Below, piece after piece: positions 32,282 to 43,382 of a stretch of 64,000 nt of DNA. Within the stretch, counting starts at the first letter, position 1, and each line of letters opens with the position of its first letter. The notes under the pieces are model-generated. The model made no database searches. It was given only the letters and a program-made list of their open reading frames with translations, and was not told the origin of the DNA. The translations under genes and the position numbers were made by a program. Source of the stretch: Carnegiea gigantea (lineage: Eukaryota > Streptophyta > Magnoliopsida > Caryophyllales > Cactaceae); assembly GCA_029747015.1 (NCBI GenBank), contig JAKOGI010002297.1, positions 1 through 64,000 on the forward strand, in the 5' to 3' direction.

Positions 32282-35200
32282 TTAAGCATCTGTGCCTGGC
32301 TCTTTTATCTGGATAGATGCTTTTGACAAGCTAGCCTCCAACTCTTCCAGCTCATCTTCATCAAGATCATCATCAATGTCATCGGGAACATCATCAGCAT
32401 CACCATTTGCTGCACCTGAACTGCTAGGGGCATCATGGTTACCATGACTTGAACTATTATGAACCTCTATAGATTTCTCATTTGCCTGAAAAAAGGCAAA
32501 AAAAGATCAGCGGACATTCCCGCTGGCCTCAAGGCATAACATAAACAAAACCATCATCCTCGGCCTCAATTTGAAACAACTGGTCATAAAATTTGCAGCA
32601 ATATGTCATCTAACTCCTGAAAGCTTAAACCTGAGAGGAACAGAATGTTACCAGTGCCTCATGCAAATGCCTCAAGAACAATAACAGAAGATGTAGAGGA
32701 AGAACGGTGCACAAGTAAATGCTATTGATCATAGAGAATGCTGTAACTTAGAAGCAAAAGCATACTTATAATCAGAGGGGCACACAAAACCTGTTCAACC
32801 ACCCACCCATCCCACTCCCTCCCCCCCCCCCCCCAAAAAAAAAAAAAAAAAAAAAAAAAAACCCCAAAAAGGGGGGTAGATGGGAGTGAATAACCCCGCA
32901 ACCTTGAAAAAAGAAAAAGAAATAGATGAAATGAACTATATTGCCACAATGAAGAAGAACACTACCACCTAAAGCCACAGTAGGAATTTTGTTTCTTTTT
33001 CATTTCGTTTTTTGTTTCTTTTTTTTGGGGGGGGGGGTGGAAGGAGTGGGGGAGCCACCCTTGCTGCCAGGGGAAGAGCACTCGATGAGCTACATCAAGC
33101 ATTTAAATTCAAAACGCGTGCCTAGCTCCAAGTAAAAATAAATTAGATCACATGTCTAACTCAAGGGATAACAAATCCAAAGGTAGCATGATCCACTAAA
33201 GAAGAATGGGACCTACCTGTTGCTCATTATTTTCAGATTCTCTTTCATATTGTTCACATGCCTCAGCATCATCCACAAACAAGCTTGCATCTGACATAAA
33301 CAATTCTCGTCCACTGAAATGAAGGAAAGCAGCAAAATGAGATGCCTCCAGCAGGCACATTTCATATCATAAATATAAAGAAAGAGCACAGCTATAAAAC
33401 GGGGGTGGAAAGGATGAGATCATACCTCATTCTATCATTCTTGGCTCTCTCTGCTCTCTGTGAAGCCATATTAGCATCTCGTTCCTCCATCTTTTTCTTC
33501 TTCCATTGTGCAAACAGTTCTGGAGTCAAAGGTGTTGAAGCCTTCAACTTTGAACGCTGTAATCCAAACCGACTACAAGTTTAGCTGATTCATTAATGAT
33601 ACTATGAGCAATTCATTTTGCAACTAAACGTGTTAGCCCATAGTATCATTGGTTCATTAGTAACAAGCAATTAATACCTGTTCCTCAATCTCTTCTTCAA
33701 TGGGCATCTTGTCAGTCTCTTCCTCTAGCAAAGCTTTCATCTGAGATTTTAAAACGTAGCCTGGAGGAAGCGCATGTCTGTAATGACAGTTTTTACCACC
33801 ATTTGGACATACCCAAAACCAACCATATTGCTTTTTCTCCACTGCTTCCAGGAAATATTTGCAAACCTACACATATCCATGTATCATATATAAATTAGAT
33901 TAGAAACAGATGCTTATCAGGAAATCACCACCAAGGACAGAGAATGCATTGTGTAACACTGTCAGAGAAATAGGCCATATATGGTCACACGAGTAGTCAA
34001 CCATTTATGCCTCAGATGAATCATAAATCCAACTGCTTCAATAACTAGTCACAGATATATTCCCTCTGTTTCAGGCCTTATTCTTAAATCTTAACCCAGT
34101 TACTCTATGCATCTTCATACACAGGGATGCACACATAAGATATTAGAAAGATGCTTCAGAAGGTACCCCAGTCGTTAGACAAGAAAACAAATATTGAAAA
34201 TGAAACAAATATATGGTTGACATAAGCTGTGTAACCAACTATAAGCAGTAGAATAAAGAAAACCTAATTCGCACCATCAAATAAAGCTACAAGGCTAGCA
34301 AATCGCAGGAAGGCTTTTCTAATTCCCTAGTTTTCTGACAGAAACAAAGGAGAACTGGGTCATACACTTGTCATTCATGCCATTCCAAACAATTTATTCC
34401 GCTAAACCAAAAGTGGAAAAGCTGTCACTAACTCTATGACATCCATGAGTGTTTTATATGTACAAGTAGCAAAATCTGCAACTCTTCTGCATACACAACA
34501 GACTTGAGCATTCCATCCCACGTCCCAACAGCAGCGGTAACTCGGACAACATTGGATTAACAGAATCTGAAGAAGAAATGTAGACCAATCCCACAGCTTC
34601 ATTTGAAAAATGACCTAAACCAAATAACACATGGAAGAATAGCAATTGCCCTGAGGCCTCAGGCCTGAGCAAAGTAACTATCCAAGTATTTGGCTCATAA
34701 ATTCATATGTGCTTCCAGAGAGTCACACAACAAGTACTAACAATACATTACTCACTATCCGTCCCAAACAAACTCTCCCTATACCAAATTACTTCATTCT
34801 CTTGACCTGCTTATGACCTCATGAAATACAAGTACTATAATTGATTCTAAGATCTCATCTCACACGCAATTAATCCTGAAAAGGAACCGCGGGGGGGGGG
34901 GGGGGGGGGGAACCGCCCCTTGTTCGACAAACACATTGAGAATACCACTATTAGGCCACATTCCTATGAAGCACCAGTAAGTCGTTCTGGCCCACGTACC
35001 TTGTCTCTGACAAATGCATGTGATGGATATGTTTGGGCACATGACAGGGATGCATCCCAAAACGTAGATAATATCGAAGATTTTCAAAAATGGAGGGCCA
35101 GATCCGGTACACTTACAGGACACACAAAATTTAACGTCTCAAATCAGGCATGCAAAGGCTTCTTCACTCCCACGCCATCTGTAACATGCCCAATGACCAC

Positions 35201-38200
35201 TGCTGACCCAGCAGATCTACAAAGTCAGTCTCCCTTCTCTGTGCACCCCAACCCCCTCATTTCATTTAGATCTCTCAGCTAGGGTCAGAGGTAAAGGACT
35301 TTCTGCCCTGCTTCTGTGCCAACATCTACGGGAGGATTTTTGAAGAATTTCAATTTCTTTATTTCCAAACTAAGCACTTCATGTTTCAGGTCATATGTTC
35401 TGATACTCTGATAGCATGTATGAGGCAGAGAAATGAATAAGGCTGCACAGGTAGGAGGCAGGTAAATGAATAAGCCTGCACGAATAGCAAGAAGCGACAG
35501 AGCTCCACTTTTGCAGCTGCGAGTTGCTAAGCAGATAAAAATTACTGAAGTCTCTCCCCTTCTCCCTCTCCAACCACCCCCCCCCCCAAAAAAAATGAAA
35601 AATAAAACCTTCTTTGGCTATCATTTCTCTGTAGCTCACGACATTTGTATTGCTCTGCAAGTAAAATATTAACAAGCCCATGCCAAGCTTCAAGGATGAC
35701 TAGAAACAATATGATTGGATCAATAATATTGTTCAAGAATTATTGACTGCCTTCTGTTGTTTTCAGTTTTGAGGAATTAAATAAAGGAGATATGATTTGG
35801 GAAACAAAATGATCGGCCAGCTCAAGCCTTAGGATTTGGATAAAGCCTCGACCACTACCCAAATTAAGAATCCACCAATAGATTCCTACATGTTCTGCCA
35901 CCAGAAGTTGAGATAATACGCAAACGAACCAATTGAGAGATTTTGAGAGAGTTTCAACACACTCAATTATTCATTAGGGCATTCTTGTTCAAAAATGAGA
36001 AAGGAGAGATGACATACTAAAGTACTCAGCTTCCTTGACAAGCTATTAGCTACCCTCATGCTCAAGAAAGCTCGAAAGCCTCAAATCAAATTTCAAGTGA
36101 AGTTAATTAGATTCCAGACTTGCTCACTTTTCCTGTATATTCCCTTTTAATTAATTATGCTTATGCAATGACTAATGATAGGCTCGTGTTCAGTTGTTTA
36201 CTCCATCTATTACATGCAATTTGATGTATTTAGCTCAGCTTCATGCCATCATTCTGGATAGTAATAAGTAATTAATTTGGTTTAACTTTATTAGAGCTTC
36301 CCTAAGCAAGAGCGCAAGCTAGTGACTCGCCACACAAGTTGAGTACTTTAGACTTCAGTGTACCAGCTCTCTTCTCTCATTTCTCTTTTTTGAAGCAGAA
36401 TGTGATGTAGGAAAGCTCGAGTTAACTCACTCAAATTTGTCTTACGTTAAAAGTGAATGGTTTTAGTAGTTTAAGTAGTGAGTTTCAAGGAACTTGAAGC
36501 TTGATGTGGGCTTGAAAATCTCATGCCTCATTAACCAACCAATAGTGCAAGATACACCCGGTCTAACAATTATGCCATCTTCTTCACCAATGCCTTAATG
36601 CCACACAGAACTCCTAAACAGTATCTTTCTATTGCTGCCGACCTATATGGATTTGGCAAACAATAACATCACTCATATAGCCCTGACCTTGAATCATTGA
36701 CCATTTGATCCTAACACTATGAATCTTTCTAGCCGGTCACCATCACGAGTGACTCTACCATTAGTCTCAAACCGATCCTCACTGTCAGCTATGAATACCA
36801 TGGGGGTTTGAGAACAATACCTGTTTAGGCAAAAATACATGTTTGGAAGTTAATTCAAACAACTAACAGTTAATACAACTCGTCACCAGCTAACAGCTGT
36901 TTGCCAAATAGGGCCTATATCCATACTATATCGACCCAACACGATTACCGATCTAAAATCGACACAAATTTAAGTGGTTTGAATACAGATTTTCAACCGG
37001 TTTAGTTAAATGAATTGACATGTTTGACCCGTTTAACTAAATGAATTAAGTTCAGGTCGAGATTCTTTACATGAAAGCACCTATTTAACTCGTTTAATTA
37101 AATGGGTTAAACGAGTCAACCCGATAACCCATTTACACATTTACATGATAATGAGGAATATACATACATATAAGTGAATTGTGAAAATCAGAGCAAGTTA
37201 ACCTCTGACAGACAACACATGCATGAGAACAAATGTTGCCCGTTGTTAAATCTTATGTTTGTGCTGTGCCATAACCATCGACCCACGAACCCCCCACCAA
37301 AAATAAAATACCAGGAAGAGGTGAGGAGATGACAAGAAACGAAAGGGATTTACAATATCGGTTGGCTTGTTCTGATTGTACTCCTTACTCTTCTCTGCCA
37401 CTGCTTTTTCCAAGGTTTCCTGATCCCAATCCTCCATAGTATCTTCAACCAAAAAAGACAATGTGCATACAAAAATCAATGGACAAATAAACGAAAAGCA
37501 TTTTCTCACACAGTGAGATTAAAGAAAGGCAGGGCAAGAACTGAACATCAATAGCTTACTGCTCACCTTTATCACGCTTGTCTGTGTAAATATCAATCTT
37601 CTCTCCTTTCCTCTGAACATTTAAATCATGAGAAAACTTGCATTTAAAACCCTTAGTACACTGCCCCGCTTTAAAGAATTCACAGAGTATAGACTTTGGA
37701 TCGACACCTGATCACACACTCCAAAAAGATTTCAGAATAAATGAAAGCAACAACTATTCAACAATGAAAAGATGGTAAAAAATATATATGTATGCTACAC
37801 TAATAAAGTAATCCTCGCAAACACTATGAGGGGAAAAGATGCTTACCAACAGGTACTTTGGGCTGAGTAACAGCAATTTTAAATAAATCATTCAGCTCCT
37901 TCTCCCTAGCCTTCTCCTCTTCCTTCTTTTTCTGTAATCCAAGCAATCAACAAATTAGTAAAACAGTAACGCGCATTACTTACAGCATCTATTAAAACAA
38001 ATTATACAAGGTATCACACTTGGGCATTCCAACACAAGCAGAGCTACGGGACAACATGCAACAACAGCTGGTGGCTTCGAATGTGTTTAGTCTGAGCAAG
38101 TAACATAGTGCAGGAACGCAAACAGAACAACAGAGGGTACAAAACTACACAGAATTTCACCACTACCAAATACACTTGTCAGAAAAAAAGCTGGCCGAAT

Positions 38201-38580
38201 TCAATCATAATGAATAACACAAGCTACGAATCCTAAACATGCAGAGAGTAACAACTAGACAAAGCACTAAAACCCTAATTATTTTTGCAATACATAACAA
38301 ATAGACAAACAGACAGAAATAAATTACAAGCAGAAAAAAAAAACTACGCAAATAGAGAATAAGCACAATCAAAATCAACAACAGGTAATGGAAGAGAGAC
38401 TGGGGAAACCTTGGCATCGGTCTTCATAGGGTCAGCTTTAGGCTGAACAGATTGTTTAAGGCTCTGAACATATTTCTGGACATTTTTGCTCTTGTTCTTG
38501 TTCTTAAGCCCGAAAGTCTTATCTTCGACAATCTTCTGCTTCTTGGCTAGATCTGCCTTCGATTGCTGCTTCGGCGGCAT
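32282..38580 (-). CDS. ZC3H15: CCCH zinc-finger protein, ZC3H15/DFRP1 family (DRG-binding)
   Basis: Eight coding exons on the minus strand: 38410-38580, 37847-37931, 37567-37707, 37354-37442, 33678-33866, 33426-33556, 33217-33313 and 32282-32485. All introns are GT-AG and phases agree, giving 1,107 bases and 368 aa, the usual size of the plant homologues. The start [16 protein letters not shown] is the conserved N-terminus. Two CCCH fingers are seen: C94-X7-C-X5-C-X3-H112 and C164-X17-C-X6-C-X3-H193. The DFRP region (about residues 226-301, with [13 protein letters not shown] and [12 protein letters not shown]) follows, then an acidic tail (329-352). Family members (human ZC3H15/DFRP1, yeast Tma46) bind and stabilise the GTPase DRG1 and associate with ribosomes; the same cytoplasmic role in translation is inferred here. 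No lesion is visible. It is the only confident host gene here. Confidence 0.95.
32821..32877. repeat. Poly-C/poly-A tract in intron 7
   Basis: C14, then A28, C4, A5 and G6. In the pre-mRNA this reads as C6, U5, G4, U28 and G14. A further G-run lies at 33027-33037 in the same intron and one of about 19 at 34892-34910 in intron 4. Lengths of such homopolymers may be affected by sequencing. Confidence 0.85.
33867..37353 (-). other. Intron 4 of the CCCH gene, 3.5 kb, with repeat fragments
   Basis: GT-AG intron (GTAAAT at the 5' side, GTGTAG at the 3' side). It has no nested gene that I can support. It includes a G-run (34892-34910), a hAT-like fragment ending CTGTTTGCCAAATAGGGCC (about 36897-36915), and a diverged block of TTTAACTAAATGAATT-type repeats (36970-37140). 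These insertions probably explain its size compared with the other introns. Confidence 0.7.
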
Positions 38581-39720
38581 GTTTCCGGAATCACCGGCGC
38601 CGGCGACAAGAAATGGAAGCTAGATGTTTGGGTTTTCGACGGATTTCCGGCTGACTTTCCGACGATGATCGTGAAAAGTGGGCAAAGGGGTTGAAGAGGA
38701 GGAGCCTAGGTCGGGAAATGGAGGAAAAGGGGAGACAGACAGATGTAGGAAAGGTGGCCGATAAAGGCAATGGGCAAAACGGGGGTTTCCAGAAGCTACA
38801 TATTGTGCTGGGCTTGAATTTCCATGTTTATCCCTATCGCCAAGCCCTTTTTTTTAGCAAGAGGGAGAAGGCCTTGAATTTTGATTTATTCATTTTTTTC
38901 TTTGTTTTTGCTTTGACATTTGAGACTATGAATGACAATGGATAGAATTTGAGTTTGATCATTTAGATTCAAATTTGTTTAAATATTTTAGATATAGATA
39001 CAGATATAAATAAGATGAATCTTTCTTTATTTTATGGATTAATAGAGTCTTAAATGTATCTATTTATATCGACTATTTTTTCAATGTTGGATTCTTCATA
39101 ACAATGGGATCATGAACGGGCTCTAAATGCAGTGGCATTTGCATGAAGGAGTGTAGTTTCAATTCACTATCGTAACTAGACTATAACACCCATAACTTGT
39201 AACCATGCAAACAGAAGAAAGAAGGATAAAAAAGAAACACATGTCAAGAGAAAAGGTATATAGCCTACTTCAAATAAGACTACTTGAGGATAGAAAACGT
39301 TCAAAAACTTAAGAAACCCTAACAAAGAAAAAATGGGATTGTGAAAAATTATATTTTATTATAAATAAAAAATACTCAATCAAGTCTATAAACGTATCTA
39401 GATTGAGCTCGAGTCTGAACTTAACCAAGTATTTGTGGAATCAAGTCTCCTTAAAAACTCAATTAGTCCCTTTTAATTAATAAATGTCAGGCAAAACATG
39501 TTGAAATTAGCCGTTTGTGTTGGTCCAAGATCCAATATCATAATAATATATCTAGAACCAAAGTTTTTCCTTCTCCCCTAAAGTTTAGAACCTCACGAGA
39601 GATCTCACCTAGGTTTCTAAGGCTTTGGCTTCTTTTTTTTTCCTCCCACATTCCCTACCAGGTTCTCCATCTATGAGTGTGTGCTCTGGTTAAGCAGAGA
39701 CTCATGAAATAAATGAGAAA
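38581..39720. other. 5' leader and upstream region of the CCCH gene
   Basis: Directly upstream of the ATG is a GC-rich leader (CACCGGCGCCGGCG, about 38592-38605). No TATA box is visible at the usual distance, as for many housekeeping genes. Beyond about 38950 the sequence is AT-rich with nothing recognised. Confidence 0.5.
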
Positions 39721-40700
39721 GCAAAGCAAAAGGCCTTGATATAATGGGAGAAGGAGGATCTGGAGGAAGAAGAATCAAAACTTTCACATCATTGGACAGA
39801 CATTAGACAGTTAGTGCTTTTACATTTATAAACACCATGGATGAGATTTGGCAACTAATGCATGGCTTGAGGTAAAGGAAATAGCACCCAATGCCTTTCT
39901 CTTCCAATTTTATAGTCCGAGGGATGAGGAGCGAGTGGTGGATGGCGAGCCCTACATGATCCACAGGGCGCATTGTGGTGCTAAAGGATTTAGTAGGGTC
40001 ACATCTAGTTGTACTAGGGGATAGAATCTCTTATTCATGCCCCTTTTTTGGGCTATGATTTATTACCCTCTTTTTTTATGGACACAGAGAGGATAATCTC
40101 AAAAGTGCTGAGGAATTTACCTGAGATTTTCAGTAAAAGCAATGACTCAAAGGAGATGGGTTGGACGAAATGTTTAAGGTTCAAAACTCTAATGGACCTT
40201 AGAGAACCTTTCTCGTAGGACGTCTATGTGGCAATAGAGGGGATAAAGAGTTATGGCTAGATGTGAAGTATGAAAAACTCCCAAATATTTGCTACTTATG
40301 CGGCAAGTTAGGGCTCTTGGATAAGGACAATGGCAAGAGACAGCATGAAGTTTATGTCTGTTCTTCAATATGGTGACTAGATGATAGCTTACCCTTTGCA
40401 AAGAAGGAAAGGACTCATCTTGTGCCCCTCAAAGGATGGGAATGTAGCTAGAAAACCTATCTTTAAACCAAAGAAGGTTCATAAAGCCTCAGTTGCACTA
40501 AGCATCAATGAAGCGATTGAAAGTACTTCGCAAGGTTTGTGCGAGGAGTCCCAAGGAGGTGACACAGTAGCCCACATTGCATGACAAACCTTGGAAAAGT
40601 GATGGACTCTTCAATGCGGGAAAGGCTAGTCCAGCTAAATGAGAAAGATGTGGCAATTGTGAAGCTATAGTTCAAAAGCGTAGTCCAGCTACACATGAGT
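39721..40700 (+). pseudogene. LINE ORF1-type relic (DUF4283 and zinc knuckle)
   Basis: Plus-strand pieces in several frames give a plant LINE ORF1-like product. They are a DUF4283-type stretch at about 39835-40010 (MDEIWQLMHGL, then EIAPNAFLFQFYSPRDEERVVDGEPYMI), a KYEKLPNICYLCGKLG segment at about 40255-40330, and QYGDW then a Lys-rich tail. In the zinc knuckle the later His and Cys ligands are replaced (GLLDKDN). No target duplication or RT part is present next to it. It is a decayed fragment. Confidence 0.65.
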
Positions 40701-40968
40701 TACAAAAGAAGGTGATAAAGGGATAGAAAAGACTGGATACTCAACTTGCTGAGGAAGTAATCTTTCAAACTACTCATGTACAAAGAGGAAGGGGCATGAT
40801 AGAAAAGGTAGAGATGTACTATGACACAAAAACAAAGCTATTGGGGATGTGATTGTTTCAATTGTGCTAACAAATGTTGAATCCGTTGAGGCGATTGCTA
40901 ATACCTAGCTTGCCAAGCCTATAAAGTTATAGTGTAAAACTGTCCTGAGATTGGTAATGCACGTGCAG

Positions 40969-42197
40969 TGATGAATGTCATATTTGCATAGGAGTTTTTG
41001 AGTGATTGGGAGGTATTTTATGGCATTAGTGTGCTTAATTGTATGATTTATGCCCCTATTCCTACTATTACACTTGGTTTCGCTTACTTTTTGAGAGATT
41101 ATGCAGATTTAGACTATGTAAGCCAAGTTGTGTGAGAATAATGAAGATTTTGAGGCCTTGTGTATCAAAGGAGATAGCAAAAGAGGCCCAACGACACCCA
41201 ACATAGACCAACTGTGGCCAATACCGCAGTCTAGGGAGATCAAAGAGAAGCAGTAGACTTTAAGCGATTTTTACACTTAGTAGCAACATTTTCACGATAT
41301 AAGAGGGTTATTTTCAGCCTCAGCATTTTCACGGTATAAGAGGGTTATTTTCAGCCTCATTTGACTCCCATCATTTCATTTACTCTCTTTAAGTATATCA
41401 ATTATATTAGAATTTAGATTAGATTAGAGAAAGAAAGAGTGAATTGAAGTGAAGATTTACAAGGATTCCATCTCGGGTTTGCAACGATGGTTCCAGCGCA
41501 ATCTTGGCTGGACATCTCTTTTCTATTCGCTTCTCTTCTCTTTTCCCATTTTAGATCTATGTTTTGCAATTTTGATTATGATTTTGTTGTTTTGATTCTG
41601 GAGCTAAGCAAATAACAGTTAAGTTCTGGATTTGCTGTTCATCTTTTTGAGTACTTTGGAATTGTTTGATTGTTTTATCAAATCTTCGATGTTTATTGTC
41701 TTGAAAGAAATTTGATTACTTTCTTGCATGTTTTGAGTATTGGATGAAGAATTGAAAGGTGAAATTCGATATTAGAACCCTAGGATTTGACTTGGTTGTG
41801 TGGAGTCTTGAGAAAGTCACACCAATTGAGAAACCGTGAATATGATAATTGAATGCTTAACGAACCTAAACAAATCAAGAGCCTATGAGAAAAGGTAATT
41901 TGTTGGATCTAGGTATTTCACTTCACCAACGAGGATCGTGATACTTCGATTGTTGGTTTAAAAACAACCCATTAAGGAAGAAGTAGTTGATTGATATATG
42001 AATCGAGAGATTGCTTGTTTTATATAATTCCTTGATTATTTGTCCATTAGATTAGATGGTAGATTAATTTAATTTCAATCTCAACTTTTAATCTACTTAG
42101 CTTATCTTAAGGGAATAAAGCCTAATAGATCAACCTAATCCTTGTGGAAGACGACCTTAATTTCTTACAACGCCACTGTGCATTTGCAACCCCGTTA
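40969..42197 (+). repeat. 5' LTR of the non-autonomous Athila-like element
   Basis: 1,229 bp. It contains a tandem duplication (41283-41359, unit about 38-40 bp) of a segment with GATATAAGAGGG that is single in the 3' LTR. It lacks a block of about 60-100 bp present in the 3' LTR near 45480-45660. Confidence 0.9.
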
Positions 42198-42203
42198 AGT
42201 TTT

Positions 42204-42221
42204 TGGCGTCATTGCTGATGA
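42204..42221 (+). other. Primer-binding site, Asp-tRNA type
   Basis: TGGCGTCATTGCTGATGA, six bases after the 5' LTR, is a diverged form of the Athila site TGGCGCCGTTGCCGGGGA. Confidence 0.8.
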
Positions 42222-42344
42222 CTTGTGTCGAATATTGGATTTTTCTGGATAAGTTGGGCTAAGTGTTTTGTTTTTCTTTGACCAAAAAAAAGACAAATTT
42301 AAAATTAAATAAATAAAAAATTTTGAGGAAAAAAAAAAGATGCC

Positions 42345-42620
42345 CATTTTCCATTTCCCCCACTTCGAGCATGAATTATTTTGGAGGTATTTTAAGCGTT
42401 TGCATGCTTTTCTTACTCAATGTGGTTATTGTGTGGGCATATGGAAAATTTTGAACATTGTTAATGAGGGTGTGAACAGTGAAACCCGAGCTCTTTTAGG
42501 GTATTGGGGTTTTCATGGTAAAAATATTGATGAGGTATGATATTTTCTTGAGTGGATTGCCTAGAATTCATTTGGATTTACAAAGGTTAGTTATGTTTCT
42601 AGATATTCATTATTTGATCA
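42345..42620 (+). pseudogene. Gag-like N-terminal remnant
   Basis: Encodes HELFWRYFKRLHAFLTQCGY, then VNSETRALLGYWGFH and a FLEWIA segment, with stops at 42538-42540 and about 42563. It is homologous over about 75 residues to the product at 47998-48226 in the next element. The position right after the primer site suggests gag, but no zinc knuckle is seen. Confidence 0.65.
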
Positions 42621-42794
42621 TTGTGCATTCTATTCTAGATCTTATTATGCCCCTTTTGGTATGATTTGTATAATTCTTCTGATCATGATATAAATTTGTA
42701 TCCTTATTATGCATATTTTGCTCAACCTGACTTTGCATCACCCGTTGGTAGTACTGATGTTGTCTTGACCTTACCTGATTCACCCTTTCCTTTA

Positions 42795-43382
42795 ACTTAA
42801 TGCACGGTTCTCGAGACGAGTGAGCCTTTTCGAGTTGTTGCTAGGTTTAGCATTATTGATGCATGTTTTGAGTCGAAGATACTTTAGATGAGGTGTATGA
42901 TCTAGATAAAACTCCCTTGGAAGGGTCACGTGATGTGTTTGTGCATAAGGAGTCTCCTAGCCTTGGTTGTGCTAATTTTCTCCCTAATCCCCTTGATCAT
43001 TCCATATGTTTCACCTATTTGTTTATTAGCCTCTCCTTCCCCTGAGTATTACATTGATGTGCCCCTTAGTAATCCCATGATTTGTGATGCTAATTTTACT
43101 TTGCGCTATGAGGATAACGTCTTTGATGTGCTTGGTGGGAATGTTGGTGATTATGTGCCCCTGGGTTGGTTTAGAGGGTATGATCCCTCCATTGCTCCTT
43201 ATCGTGTATGCTTAGGAGACGTGCCTAGGAAAATCACGAGGACTACATTCTGTAATCCTTCCCATAATTTTTCTATGATCTTTGATGAGGTTAAGAGAAT
43301 ACTTATTGTCTTTGGTGTGATTTTGGTTATTGCCTCTTACCTTGTGTTTTCTGATTTGACGGGTCTCGTCTTGAAGTTGTAA
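42795..43382 (+). pseudogene. Element ORF with C-terminal membrane segment, unknown function
   Basis: Open from 42930 to TAA 43380-43382 (150 codons). The middle part (PSPEYYIDVPLSNPMICDANFTL-, GGNVGDYVPLGWFRGYDPSI-) is soluble-looking. A Lys/Arg-containing helix (DEVKR) leads into a clear membrane segment, ILIVFGVILVIASYLVF, near the C-terminus. The hydrophobic first 30 residues are probably an out-of-frame reading, because the other frame at 42905-43000 gives a hydrophilic sequence (SRDVFVHKESPSLGCANF) that fits upstream. I cannot name a family; an envelope-like or membrane-tethered role is only a guess from the membrane segment. Confidence 0.5.

Noticed and set aside
32722..32978. Short frames across the poly-C/poly-A tract
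   Set aside because: Homopolymer-driven glycine and phenylalanine runs inside an intron.
34060..34800. Stowaway-like CTCCCTCTGTTTCAG and ATCCGTCCCA motifs in intron 4
   Set aside because: Only single end-like motifs, without matching inverted partner or TA duplication.
38691..38945. 84-codon plus-strand frame upstream of the CCCH gene
   Set aside because: Covers the leader and promoter of the minus-strand gene, with no recognisable motif.
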